From assembly GCA_964579765.1 (NCBI GenBank), contig CAZOIK010000330.1:1-13462 (forward strand): 13,462 bases of DNA. Reading direction: 5' to 3'. This stretch comes from DATNBT01 sp964579765 (lineage in GTDB: Bacteria > Acidobacteriota > Vicinamibacteria > Vicinamibacterales > CAVVIG01). Below are positions 1-7,038 of this stretch, one piece after another (the first letter of the stretch is position 1; each line of letters begins with the position of its first letter). A program made the position numbers and the translations under genes. Under the pieces are notes generated by a model. It did not search any database, was not told the DNA's origin, and saw only the letters and a program-made list of their open reading frames with translations.

Positions 1-613
1 TGCCTTCCGCCGAGATGTAGTTCGTCTGGAGCGCGCCGGTGTGCGTCGTCAGCGGAGAGGACGCCGCCGCCGTGTCGCCGGGCAGGTAGATGTCGATGGC
101 CAGATCGGAGGCCGCCGGCACGCGGAGGCTCACCGGATCGCTGAGCGCAACGGCGCCCGCCGCGATCATCGTCGAGCGGCTGCCCCCGAACGTCAGCGCC
201 CGATCCGAGCCGGGCTGAATGGCCGCGTCCTTCGCGCGCAGCGCCACGTGCGCGGCGCCGATCTCGAGCGGGATCGTGCCGAACGCGTTGCTGAGGACGA
301 TGCGGACGCGGTCGCCGCCGAGCGACGTGTGCACGATCTCGCGAATCGTCTGGTTCTTGAAGTTGAGCGGCGGCGGCGGTGTCCCGGTGCCGCGCCCGCG
401 GCCCGGCCCCGGGCCGAACACCGCCGGCTGGCACGCGTTGGGTTCGCCCGACGCGGTCGGGGGCAGCGGCGTCGGAGCCGCGGGCGGCCCCTGCGGCCGC
501 GCGACGACGGCCGTCGCCCATGTGCCGACCCAGTGGTCGCTCGCGCCGTGCACGGCGGGCATTCCGAGCGCGAACACGAGGAGAAGCGCTGCAGCCAGTG
601 CCATCTTCTTCAT
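1..613 (-). CDS. Exported SGNH/GDSL-type hydrolase, N-terminal part (runs off the left edge)
   Basis: Reading down from 613, 204 codons are visible and the frame stays open to the edge. Residues 1-24 form a signal peptide (MKKMALAAALLLVFALG, Ala/Gly-rich end). Then follow WVGTWATAV (28-36), NQTIREIVHTSLGGDRVRI (87-105), LSNAFGT (107-113), GSDRALTFGG (135-144) and a late THTGALQTNYIS. This succession is typical of the N-terminal beta region of secreted SGNH/GDSL esterase-like hydrolases, which usually deacylate or deacetylate carbohydrates or esters. The catalytic GDS block normally comes later and lies outside the window, so activity cannot be judged. A Pro/Gly-rich insert with one Cys (about 40-83) separates the first two motifs. 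ATG at 613 is preferred over the in-frame ATG at 619 because GAAGGG (620-625) sits 6 nt upstream of 613 but abuts 619. Divergent from the acyl-CoA dehydrogenase. Confidence 0.82.
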   Translation of the reverse strand, partial: MKKMALAAALLLVFALGMPAVHGASDHWVGTWATAVVARPQGPPAAPTPLPPTASGEPNACQPAVFGPGPGRGRGTGTPPPPLNFKNQTIREIVHTSLGGDRVRIVLSNAFGTIPLEIGAAHVALRAKDAAIQPGSDRALTFGGSRSTMIAAGAVALSDPVSLRVPAASDLAIDIYLPGDTAAASSPLTTHTGALQTNYISAEG

Positions 614-657
614 GATCATCCCTTCGCTTGCCGAATAGTTGGCGCTGCTAACAATAA

Positions 658-701
658 CACGAGGGGCACGAAGGGCTTCTCAAGACACGAAGAACACGAA
701 G
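658..701. repeat. Degenerate 9-bp-spaced cacga(ag) repeat in a divergent intergenic region
   Basis: The word cacga occurs at 658, 667, 686 and 695, so the steps are 9, 19 and 9 bp. Three of the copies continue as cacgaag. The interval lies between two divergent genes and immediately upstream of the acyl-CoA dehydrogenase start. It is too short and irregular to be a CRISPR. From memory, similar cacgaagaa/cacgaaggg strings occur in intergenic DNA of Acidobacteria and other soil bacteria, but I cannot search for this. Function unknown; it may be a dispersed repeat or a protein-binding site. Confidence 0.5.
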
Positions 702-707
702 TAATAT
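702..707 (+). promoter_or_regulatory. Candidate -10 element for a leaderless acyl-CoA dehydrogenase transcript
   Basis: TAATAT ends 8 nt before the only plausible start codon, GTG at 716, and no convincing ribosome binding site lies between. If this is a sigma70-type -10 box, transcription would begin at or next to the GTG. The matching -35 region is poor (TTCTCA at 677-682, 19-bp spacer), so this is tentative. Confidence 0.35.
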
Positions 708-715
708 GTGGGATC

Positions 716-1888
716 GTGTCCGCCACGCATACCTTCGACCTGACCGAGGATCAGCAGCTCGTCGCCAAGACCGTCCGCGAGTTCGTCGAACGTGACGTCA
801 TGCCCGTCGCCTCCGACATGGAGCACCGCGACGAATACCCCGACGCCCTCGTCGAGACGATGAAGGGGATGGGGCTGTTCGGCCTGAACATCCCGGACGC
901 GTACGGCGGCTCGGACGTTGACTACACCACCTTTGCGATCGTGTTCGAGGAACTGTCACGCGGCTGGATGGGCCTCGCGGGCATCCTCGGCGCGCATCTC
1001 GTCCTCTGCGACGTGATCGTCCGGTTCGGGACCGACGATCAGAAGCAGCGCTTCCTTCCGCGCCTCGCCAGGGGCGAGCCGCGCGGCGGCATCTGCCTGT
1101 CAGAGCCCGGCGCGGGCACCGATCTGCAGCGCATTACGACCACCGCCGTCCGCCGCGGCAACGCGTATGTCGTCAACGGATCGAAGATGTGGGTGACCAA
1201 CGGCCGGCGCGCCCAGGCGCTGCTGCTGATGGCGAAAACGGATCCGGCGGCGACGCCGCCGCACCGCGGCATCAGCGCCTTCGTGATCGAAAAGGGCGCG
1301 CCCGGGCTCACCGTCAGCCGCGACATCGACAAACTCGGCTACAAGGGCGTCGAAACGTGCGAGCTGCACTTCCAGGACTTCGAGGTCCCCGCGGACAACC
1401 TCGTCGGCGGCGAAGAGGGCCACGGCTTCAAGCACGTGATGACGGGGCTGGAGGCCGAGCGGCTCAACGTCGCCGCGCGCGGCCTCGGCGTGGCGCGGGC
1501 GGCGTTCGACGAGGCGATCGTCTACGCGCAGCAGCGCCAGACGTTCGGCAAGCCGATTGCCGAACACCAGACGATTCAGATCATGCTGGCGCAGATGGCG
1601 ACGAAGATCGAGGCGTCGCGTCTGCTCATCTACGCCGCGGCGCGGCGCAAGGATCGGCGCGAGCGCTGCGACGTCGAGGCCGGGATGGCGAAGCTGTTCG
1701 CCACCGAGACGGCGCACGACGTCGCCCTCGACGCGATGCGGATTCTCGGCGGGAACGGCTACTCGAAGGACTTCCCCGTCGAGCGCTATTACCGCGACGC
1801 GCCGCTGCTGATGATCGGCGGCGGCACCAACGAGCTGCAGCATCTCATCATCGCGAAGGGGCTGCTGGAGCGATATCGCCAGTCGTAG
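716..1888 (+). CDS. Acyl-CoA dehydrogenase (FAD-dependent), with LCAD/IVD-type catalytic base
   Basis: 390 aa, the usual size for a soluble tetrameric acyl-CoA dehydrogenase, which oxidises acyl-CoA to 2-enoyl-CoA and passes electrons to ETF. N-terminal helical domain about 1-120; family signature ICLSEPGAGTD (126-136) and MWVTNG (158-163) in the beta domain; C-terminal helical domain with QRQTFGKPIAEHQ (273-285) and ILGGNGYSKDFPVERYYRDA (343-362). The usual C-terminal catalytic Glu (the E of YEGT) is Gly369 in MIGGGTNELQ, while Glu248 in AERLNVAARG sits where isovaleryl- and long-chain acyl-CoA dehydrogenases carry their base. The enzyme is therefore probably active, on branched or long chains. 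GTG 716 is chosen because the open frame upstream has no Met near the family N-terminus and reads as low-complexity Arg-rich noise antisense to the hydrolase. The next gene follows after 6 bp, suggesting one transcript. Confidence 0.93.
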   Translation: MSATHTFDLTEDQQLVAKTVREFVERDVMPVASDMEHRDEYPDALVETMKGMGLFGLNIPDAYGGSDVDYTTFAIVFEELSRGWMGLAGILGAHLVLCDVIVRFGTDDQKQRFLPRLARGEPRGGICLSEPGAGTDLQRITTTAVRRGNAYVVNGSKMWVTNGRRAQALLLMAKTDPAATPPHRGISAFVIEKGAPGLTVSRDIDKLGYKGVETCELHFQDFEVPADNLVGGEEGHGFKHVMTGLEAERLNVAARGLGVARAAFDEAIVYAQQRQTFGKPIAEHQTIQIMLAQMATKIEASRLLIYAAARRKDRRERCDVEAGMAKLFATETAHDVALDAMRILGGNGYSKDFPVERYYRDAPLLMIGGGTNELQHLIIAKGLLERYRQS

Positions 1889-1894
1889 ACGCCT

Positions 1895-2908
1895 ATGCGT
1901 GCTTACGTGATGCCGGCCAACTGCCGGTCCTTTGAGGAAATCAGACTCGTCGAACGGCCCGATCCGGTGGCGGGGCGCGGCCAGGTGGTCGTGCGCGTGC
2001 GCGCCACCTCGCTCAACCGGCGCGATCAGGCCATCGCCGACGGCAGCTACTTCGGGCAGCCCGTGCAGCGCGACACGATCCCGCTGTCGGATTGCGCGGG
2101 CGAGGTGGTCGCCTGCGGTGACGGCGTGACGAGCGTCAAGACGGGCGACCGCGTCGCCGCGACGTTCTTCCAGACACCGCCCGCCGGTCCGCCGTTCGCG
2201 ACCGAGGCCGCGCTCGCCTCCCCGCTCGACGGCGTCCTCGCGGAGCAGGTCGTGCTGTACGAAAACGGCGTCGTTCCGGTTCCCGCGGCGCTCTCGTTCG
2301 AAGAGGCGGCGTGCCTGCCCTGCGCCGCCGTCACGGCGTGGAACGCGCTGATGTGCGCGGGCCGGCCGATCGAGCCCGGCCAGACGGTGCTGACGCTCGG
2401 CACCGGCGGCGTGTCGATGTTCGCGCTGCAGTTCGCGCTCGCGGCCGGCGCGCAGGTGATTGTCACCTCGTCGAGCGACGCGAAGCTGGCGCGCGTGCGC
2501 GCGCTCGGCGCGTCGGCGACGATCAACTACGCGCACACGCCGGAGTGGAACAAGGAGGTCGCCGCGCTCACCGGTGGCCGCGGCGTCCACTGCGTCGTCG
2601 AAGTCGTGGGCGTCGACACGCTCGAGCGATCGTTCGAGTCGGTCGCCGAACACGGCAAGGTCTGCCTCATCGGGGTCATGACCGGCCGGCGCGCCCCGAT
2701 CAACCCCTACTCGATGATGTGGAAGGAAGCCGCGCTGCACGGGATTCGCGTCGGCACGCGCGCGATGTTCGAACAGATGAACCGCGCCATCGAGGTCAAC
2801 GGGATCAAACCCGTCGTTCACACCGTCGTGCCGTTCGCGTCCGCCCTCGACGCCTGGCGTGTACAGGCGTCAGGCAACTTCATCGGAAAGATCGTGATTG
2901 CCCTCTGA
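1895..2908 (+). CDS. Zinc-independent medium-chain dehydrogenase/reductase (quinone-reductase / alcohol-dehydrogenase-like)
   Basis: 337 aa. GroES-like N-terminal domain about 1-130 (ATSLNRRDQAIADG 37-50; SDCAGEVVACGDGV 65-78; KTGDRVA 82-88) and a Rossmann domain with the dinucleotide loop GTGGVS (169-174), then FALQFA. The SSSDAK segment (192-197) after the second beta strand would suit NADP(H). The four-Cys structural zinc loop is absent, and the usual GHE zinc region reads SDC, so this is a quinone-oxidoreductase-like, zinc-free member that reduces an activated double bond or a carbonyl with NAD(P)H. It starts 6 bp after the acyl-CoA dehydrogenase stop without a strong binding site of its own, consistent with translational coupling. 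An enoyl-CoA/enoyl-thioester reductase role beside the dehydrogenase is possible but unproven. Substrate unknown. Confidence 0.88.
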   Translation: MRAYVMPANCRSFEEIRLVERPDPVAGRGQVVVRVRATSLNRRDQAIADGSYFGQPVQRDTIPLSDCAGEVVACGDGVTSVKTGDRVAATFFQTPPAGPPFATEAALASPLDGVLAEQVVLYENGVVPVPAALSFEEAACLPCAAVTAWNALMCAGRPIEPGQTVLTLGTGGVSMFALQFALAAGAQVIVTSSSDAKLARVRALGASATINYAHTPEWNKEVAALTGGRGVHCVVEVVGVDTLERSFESVAEHGKVCLIGVMTGRRAPINPYSMMWKEAALHGIRVGTRAMFEQMNRAIEVNGIKPVVHTVVPFASALDAWRVQASGNFIGKIVIAL

Positions 2909-2986
2909 AGCGGACAACTTTTACGAATTTCCGTGCGGTTTTTCTGGAACGCGCTTTGTAGTGTCGCCGGTCCGAGGTCATCGCCC

Positions 2987-3892
2987 ATGAGACGAACGTT
3001 GTTGTCGATTCTGTTGTCGAGTGCCGTGGCGTCCTCGGCCTACGCGCAGGCGCCGCTGCCCCCGCCGCCTACCGACGCGCAGGGCGCGCCGCTGCCGGCG
3101 CCGCCCGACCAGTCGCCGCAGCAGTTCTCACCGCAGGAGCTCGATCGCGTCATGTCGCCGATCGCGCTCTATCCGGACACGCTGCTCGGCCAGATTCTGA
3201 CGGCGGCGACGTTCTCGCCCGAGATCCCCGACGCCGCGCGCTGGGCCGACGAGCACCACTACGTGCCGCCGGCGCAGTTGCCCGCGGCCATCGCCGCCGA
3301 TCAGCTGCCGTGGCAGCCGAGCGTGCAGGCGCTGCTGCCGTTTCCAGAGGTCCTGCAGATGATGGCCGGCGACATGCCGTGGACCGAGGAGATCGGCGCG
3401 GCGTTCCTGGCGTCGCAGCCGCAGGTGATGGACGCCGTGCAGCGGCTGCGGCACCAGGCGTACGACTACGGCTATCTCCGGTCGAACGCGCAGATGATCG
3501 TCCGCAGCGGGCCGTTCATCGAAATCGCGTCCGTCGATCCGGGGTACGTCGTCGTGCCGTACTACAACCCGGCGGTCGTCTTCGTGCGCCCGCGTCCGGG
3601 CCTCTTTGTCGGCGGCGCGATTCGCTTCGGCTACGGCGTGCGCCTGGGTGTCGCGTTCGCGCCGTGGGGCTGGGGCGTCACGCGTTTCGGCTGGGGCGAT
3701 CACGTGCTGATCGTCAACGGCGCACCGTGGGGACGCACGTGGGCAAACCGCTTCGTTTACGTGCATCCGTTCGCGGCGGTGCCGCGCTATCGCGCCCGCG
3801 CCGCCGAAGGGCACGTGATCCACGAGCGCAGCCCGCGCGAGCGCGCGGAGGAGCGCGAAGGCCGCCGCTACCGCGAAGAACACCGGCGCTGA
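2987..3892 (+). CDS. Exported DUF3300 domain protein
   Basis: 301 aa. Signal peptide 1-20 (MRRTLLSILLSSAVASSAYA, likely cut before QAP), then a Pro-rich linker (22-45). The conserved core is typical of DUF3300: IALYPDTLLGQILTAAT (59-75), WQPSVQALLPFPEVLQMM (109-126), PQVMDAVQRLR (145-155) and PYYNPAVVF (191-199). A Gly/aromatic stretch (205-250) and a very basic/acidic Arg-Glu tail (about 280-301) follow. The family has no established function; members are envelope proteins of Gram-negative bacteria. ATG 2987 is chosen over in-frame upstream starts because it begins a clean signal peptide and has GAGG at 2974-2977, 9 nt upstream. A 78-bp gap with a T-rich stretch precedes the gene, so it may have its own promoter. 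It converges on the histidine kinase with 22 bp between stop codons and no obvious terminator. Confidence 0.87.
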   Translation: MRRTLLSILLSSAVASSAYAQAPLPPPPTDAQGAPLPAPPDQSPQQFSPQELDRVMSPIALYPDTLLGQILTAATFSPEIPDAARWADEHHYVPPAQLPAAIAADQLPWQPSVQALLPFPEVLQMMAGDMPWTEEIGAAFLASQPQVMDAVQRLRHQAYDYGYLRSNAQMIVRSGPFIEIASVDPGYVVVPYYNPAVVFVRPRPGLFVGGAIRFGYGVRLGVAFAPWGWGVTRFGWGDHVLIVNGAPWGRTWANRFVYVHPFAAVPRYRARAAEGHVIHERSPRERAEEREGRRYREEHRR

Positions 3893-3914
3893 CCGGGCGC
3901 ATGCACGTGGACTT

Positions 3915-5456
3915 CTAGCTCGAACGCGCCGGCAGCGCGCGCAGCGTCCGATCGAGCTGCGGCGTGGTGAAGGGCTTGGCGAGAAACGGCGCCCCCGACG
4001 CGCGGATGCGGTCCAGCGCCTCGGGCGCCGCCGCGAATCCCGACATGAACACGGCCGCCAGGTCTGGCTTCACGGCGCGCGCGGCCTCCGCGAGATCGAT
4101 GCCGTTCATGCCGGCCGCGAGCATGACGTCCGTGAGCAGGACGTCGGGATTGCCGGCGCTGACGAGCAGCAGCGCTTCGGCCGCCCCCTCGGCGGCGAGC
4201 ACGCGATGTCCGAGCGACTCCAGCTGCCGACGGACGATGGTGCGGACGTCGGCTTCGTCTTCGACGAGCAGGATCGTCCGAGGGACGTTCGGTGCGGCCA
4301 CCGGCTGAGGACTCGCGGGAACCGCCACGTCGGCGTCTGCCGGCGCGATCGGCAGAAAGATGCTGATCGTCGTCCCTTTGCCCGGCGACGAGTCAACGGT
4401 GACCGTGCCGCCCGACTGCTTCGCAAACCCGTACACCATGCTCAGCCCGAGACCGGTACCGCGGCCGCCCTTGGTCGTGAAGAACGGCTCGAACACCTTG
4501 GCCGCGATCTCCGGCGGCATGCCGGTGCCGGTGTCTTCGAGCGCCAGGATCGCGTAATCGCCGGGCGCGAGATCTTCGTCGGTCCGCGGCTCGGCCGTGA
4601 TCGACGCGCGTGAGGTGCGGATGGTCAGCGTGCCGCCGTCCGGCATCGCGTCGCGCGCGTTCAACGCCACGTTGAGCACGGCGGCCTCGAGGGCGGCCGG
4701 GTCGGCGAGCGCGACGCCTGTCTCGGCGCTCGTGCTGATCGCCAGGCGAATCGACGGCCCCAGCGTCGGACCGAGCAGACGCGCGAGGTCGGTGACGAGC
4801 GCGTTGACGTCCACCGGACGCGGATTGAGCGGGCGCTGCCGCGCGAACGCCAGCAGATGCGTGGTGAGGTCCTTGCCGTGCAGCGTCGCGTGCCGCACGT
4901 TGTCGATGAGCTCGAGCGCCTCCGGGTTGTGGTGGAACTGCAGCGCGAGCAGATCGACGTTCCCGAGGATGATCGCCAGGATGTTGTTGAAATCGTGCGC
5001 GAGCCCGCCCGTGAGCTGCCCCACAGCCTCCATCTTCTGCGCGCGAAACAACGCCTCGCGCGTCTGCTCGAGCGTCTCGGTGGCGCGCTTCAGCTCCGTG
5101 ATGTCGTGCGAGATGCCGTAGAGGCCGAGGATGTTCCCGCCGCGATCGCGATACACGCCCTTCGTGACGAGATACGCCCGGCGCGCGCCGCCGTCGCCGC
5201 TCGCCTGCCCTTCGAACGCCTGCGGCACGCCGGTCGCGAGGACGCGCCGATCGTCCTCGACGAAGCGGGCCGCCGTTTCCGCGTCGTACAGCTCGCGATC
5301 GCTTCTGCCGATGATCTCTGCCGGCGTCCTGCCGACGAAGCGCGCGAACGCGTCGTTCACGAGGACGTACCGGCCCGAGAGATCCTTCACGAAGATCGCG
5401 TCCGGTGTCGCGTCGATGACGGCTTCGAGGATGTCGGAGCTGTTCGGAATGGCCAT
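3915..5456 (-). CDS. Soluble PAS hybrid histidine kinase with C-terminal receiver domain
   Basis: 513 aa with no membrane segment, so probably cytoplasmic. PAS domain about 8-120 (DATPDAIFVKDLSGRYVLVN; GISHDITELKR at its end), short coiled linker 121-142, dimerisation/phosphoacceptor region with GGLAHDFNN (His154), ATPase domain with N box NVALNARDAM (262-271), EDTGTGM (307-313), EPFFTTKGG (323-331) and GTGLGLSMV (333-341), and a receiver domain 393-510 with VED (398-400), phosphoacceptor Asp443 (LLTDVML) and Lys494 (FLAKPF). All catalytic residues needed for autophosphorylation and for transfer to its own receiver are present. No DNA-binding output or separate response regulator is encoded nearby, so its partner is unknown. 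ATG 5456 is 5 nt beyond the stop of the upstream epimerase gene; the open frame further upstream is antisense-type Arg-rich noise overlapping that gene. Confidence 0.93.
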   Translation of the reverse strand: MAIPNSSDILEAVIDATPDAIFVKDLSGRYVLVNDAFARFVGRTPAEIIGRSDRELYDAETAARFVEDDRRVLATGVPQAFEGQASGDGGARRAYLVTKGVYRDRGGNILGLYGISHDITELKRATETLEQTREALFRAQKMEAVGQLTGGLAHDFNNILAIILGNVDLLALQFHHNPEALELIDNVRHATLHGKDLTTHLLAFARQRPLNPRPVDVNALVTDLARLLGPTLGPSIRLAISTSAETGVALADPAALEAAVLNVALNARDAMPDGGTLTIRTSRASITAEPRTDEDLAPGDYAILALEDTGTGMPPEIAAKVFEPFFTTKGGRGTGLGLSMVYGFAKQSGGTVTVDSSPGKGTTISIFLPIAPADADVAVPASPQPVAAPNVPRTILLVEDEADVRTIVRRQLESLGHRVLAAEGAAEALLLVSAGNPDVLLTDVMLAAGMNGIDLAEAARAVKPDLAAVFMSGFAAAPEALDRIRASGAPFLAKPFTTPQLDRTLRALPARSS

Positions 5457-5461
5457 CGCAC

Positions 5462-6886
5462 TTACCGACCGGCGCGAGGGTCGCCGAACCGCAGCCGGAT
5501 GACGTCGGCGCGGTACTTGAAAATCTCGCGCAGCTTCGGCGCCACGAACAGCCGGTTGACGAACGGAGCCAGCCAGCCGAGCGGCGGCGCGTAGTACACG
5601 CGATCGTGCATCACCGTGCGCCCCTCGTCCACGGAAAACACGTGCTCGTGCCGCCACACCCGGTACGGCCCGCGCGCCTGCTCGTCCACGAACGCGCGGC
5701 CAGGGTCCCACGCGACGATGCGGGTGCGCCAGCGGATCGGCAGCGGCCCGACAAAGATGCGATAGTCGATGACGGCGCCCTCCGCGAGCGCCGGGATGCG
5801 GCCCTCGATCCGGAAGTTCATGGACGCCGGCGTGATGAGCCCGAGGTTGCCGGCCTTCGAGAAGAACAGAAACGCCTCGTCGGCCGGCGCGCCGACGACG
5901 GTGGTCGCCGTCAGCGTGAACGTCGCGCGCGGCGCCGAGGGCGGCGGCGCCGTCACGGGGCCGATCTCCACCGCCGCGCCGCCGACGATGTCGCGCAGCG
6001 CCGCGTCGAGCGTCGGGAACTGCCAGACGAATCCGTGACGCCGCGCCGCGGTCGGCTCCACGCGCTGGCTTGCGAGCAGCACGACCGAGGCCTCGCCGAA
6101 GATCGCGCGCAGCGCCAGCGCGGGCGCCGGCACGGCGGCCGGACGATGCAGCGCGCGCCCGAGCGCCCGCGCGAACGCACGGCTCGTCGCCGGCTCCGGC
6201 GCCACGCCGTTCACCGCCCCGACGTACCGCTCGTCGCCGATCGCCGCGACGATGAGGTTCGCGAGATCGTGAAGGTGGATCCACGGGAAGAACTGCCGTC
6301 CGGATCCGATGGGACCGCCCACGCCGGCCAGAAACGGCGTCAGCATGCGGGCGAGCGCGCCGCCGGCGCGTCCAAGCACGACTCCGGTGCGCACGACGAC
6401 GACGCGCACGCCCGAGGCCGACGCCGCCTGGGCCGCACGTTCCCAGTCCGCGCACAGACGCGACAGGAAGTCGTCGCGCGGCGGTGACGCCTCGGTGAGC
6501 ACCTCGTCGGCGCGATCGCCGTAGTAGCCGACGGCGCTCGTCGAGACCAGCACGCGCGGCCGCGGACTGGCGCTCTCGATCGCCGCGACGAGTTGCGCGG
6601 TCGTGTCGATGCGGCTCGCGCGCAAGAGCTTGCGCCGCTCCGCGCTCCAGCGCGGGCCGAGGAGCGGCTCGCCCGCCAGGTTGACGACCGCGTCGCACTG
6701 CGAGAGCGCGGCCACGAGCGCGTCCTGGCCGGCGGCCATCGACACGACGTCCACGTCCGCGCCGAGCCGTGCCATCGCGCGCGCGTCGGACCGCGCCCAC
6801 GCGACGACGGAATGGCCGTCACGCTGCAGCCGGGGTACGACCGCCCTTCCGATGAATCCTGTCGCGCCGGCAATCAGCACACGCAT
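5462..6886 (-). CDS. TIGR01777-type NAD(P)-dependent epimerase fused to a C-terminal SRPBCC domain
   Basis: 474 aa in two parts. Residues 1-302 are an extended short-chain dehydrogenase of the YfcH/TIGR01777 kind: nucleotide loop GATGFIG (7-13), DAVVNLAGEPL (65-75), RWSAERRKLLRASRIDTT (79-96), STSAVGYYGD (115-124), RTGVVLG (166-172) and FPWIHLHDLANLI (200-212). Residues about 320-470 look like a SRPBCC/START ligand-binding fold (FTLTATTVVGAPADEAF; PLPIRWRTRIVAWDPGRAF; RVWRHEHVFSVDEG; YYAPPLGWLAPFVNRL). In many bacteria the SRPBCC part is a separate adjacent gene or lies at the N-terminus; here it follows the epimerase. The substrate of the family is not established. ATG 6886 starts the Rossmann strand directly and has GGAG (6893-6896) 6 nt upstream. 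Probably one transcript with the kinase. Confidence 0.9.
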   Translation of the reverse strand: MRVLIAGATGFIGRAVVPRLQRDGHSVVAWARSDARAMARLGADVDVVSMAAGQDALVAALSQCDAVVNLAGEPLLGPRWSAERRKLLRASRIDTTAQLVAAIESASPRPRVLVSTSAVGYYGDRADEVLTEASPPRDDFLSRLCADWERAAQAASASGVRVVVVRTGVVLGRAGGALARMLTPFLAGVGGPIGSGRQFFPWIHLHDLANLIVAAIGDERYVGAVNGVAPEPATSRAFARALGRALHRPAAVPAPALALRAIFGEASVVLLASQRVEPTAARRHGFVWQFPTLDAALRDIVGGAAVEIGPVTAPPPSAPRATFTLTATTVVGAPADEAFLFFSKAGNLGLITPASMNFRIEGRIPALAEGAVIDYRIFVGPLPIRWRTRIVAWDPGRAFVDEQARGPYRVWRHEHVFSVDEGRTVMHDRVYYAPPLGWLAPFVNRLFVAPKLREIFKYRADVIRLRFGDPRAGR

Positions 6887-6918
6887 GAGTCGCTCCGGTC
6901 TCGCTTCACCTCGACCAC

Positions 6919-6924
6919 GATATA
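6919..6924 (-). promoter_or_regulatory. Possible -10 box of the epimerase-kinase unit
   Basis: On the minus strand TATATC lies about 32 nt upstream of the epimerase start, in the 152-bp divergent region 6887-7038. No good -35 hexamer accompanies it, and I found no convincing promoter for the plus-strand sortase cassette in the same gap, so this is weak. Confidence 0.22.
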
Positions 6925-7026
6925 CCGCGGCGGCCGAGTTCGTCCCGGCACTGCTCTTGAATTCTCCAAGTACTCGTGCTGACACATCGGGCGTAATGAC
7001 CCGCCTGTTGCATCAGGGATAACCAG

Positions 7027-7032
7027 AGGAGG
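7027..7032 (+). promoter_or_regulatory. Strong ribosome binding site of the LPKTA protein
   Basis: AGGAGG, within the longer purine run AGAGGAGGA (7025-7033), ends 6 nt before ATG 7039. It is one of the two strongest Shine-Dalgarno sequences in the window and fixes the start of the sortase-substrate gene. Confidence 0.85.
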
Positions 7033-7038
7033 ATCTTC

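Noticed and set aside
658..701. CRISPR-like repeat
   Set aside because: The repeated word is only 5-7 bp, spacing is 9-19 bp, and there are no spacers or cas genes.
41..715. Upstream open extension of the acyl-CoA dehydrogenase frame
   Set aside because: It is antisense to the signal-peptide-bearing hydrolase, reads as Arg-rich noise, and would add over 220 residues to a protein that is complete from GTG 716.
1100..2821. 573-aa open frame on the minus strand
   Set aside because: Antisense to the acyl-CoA dehydrogenase and the reductase; composition typical of a GC-rich shadow frame and no motif.
1895..2908. Zinc-dependent alcohol dehydrogenase
   Set aside because: The structural four-Cys loop and the GHE zinc motif are absent, so a zinc-free quinone-reductase-like enzyme is the better reading.
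2909..2986. ECF-type promoter ahead of the DUF3300 gene (GGAAC at 2946-2950)
   Set aside because: No convincing -10 partner at the usual 16-17 bp; one half-site in GC-rich DNA is not evidence.
5457..6800. N-terminal extension of the histidine kinase frame
   Set aside because: It overlaps the epimerase gene in another frame and is Arg/Ala-rich without domains; the PAS domain begins right after ATG 5456.
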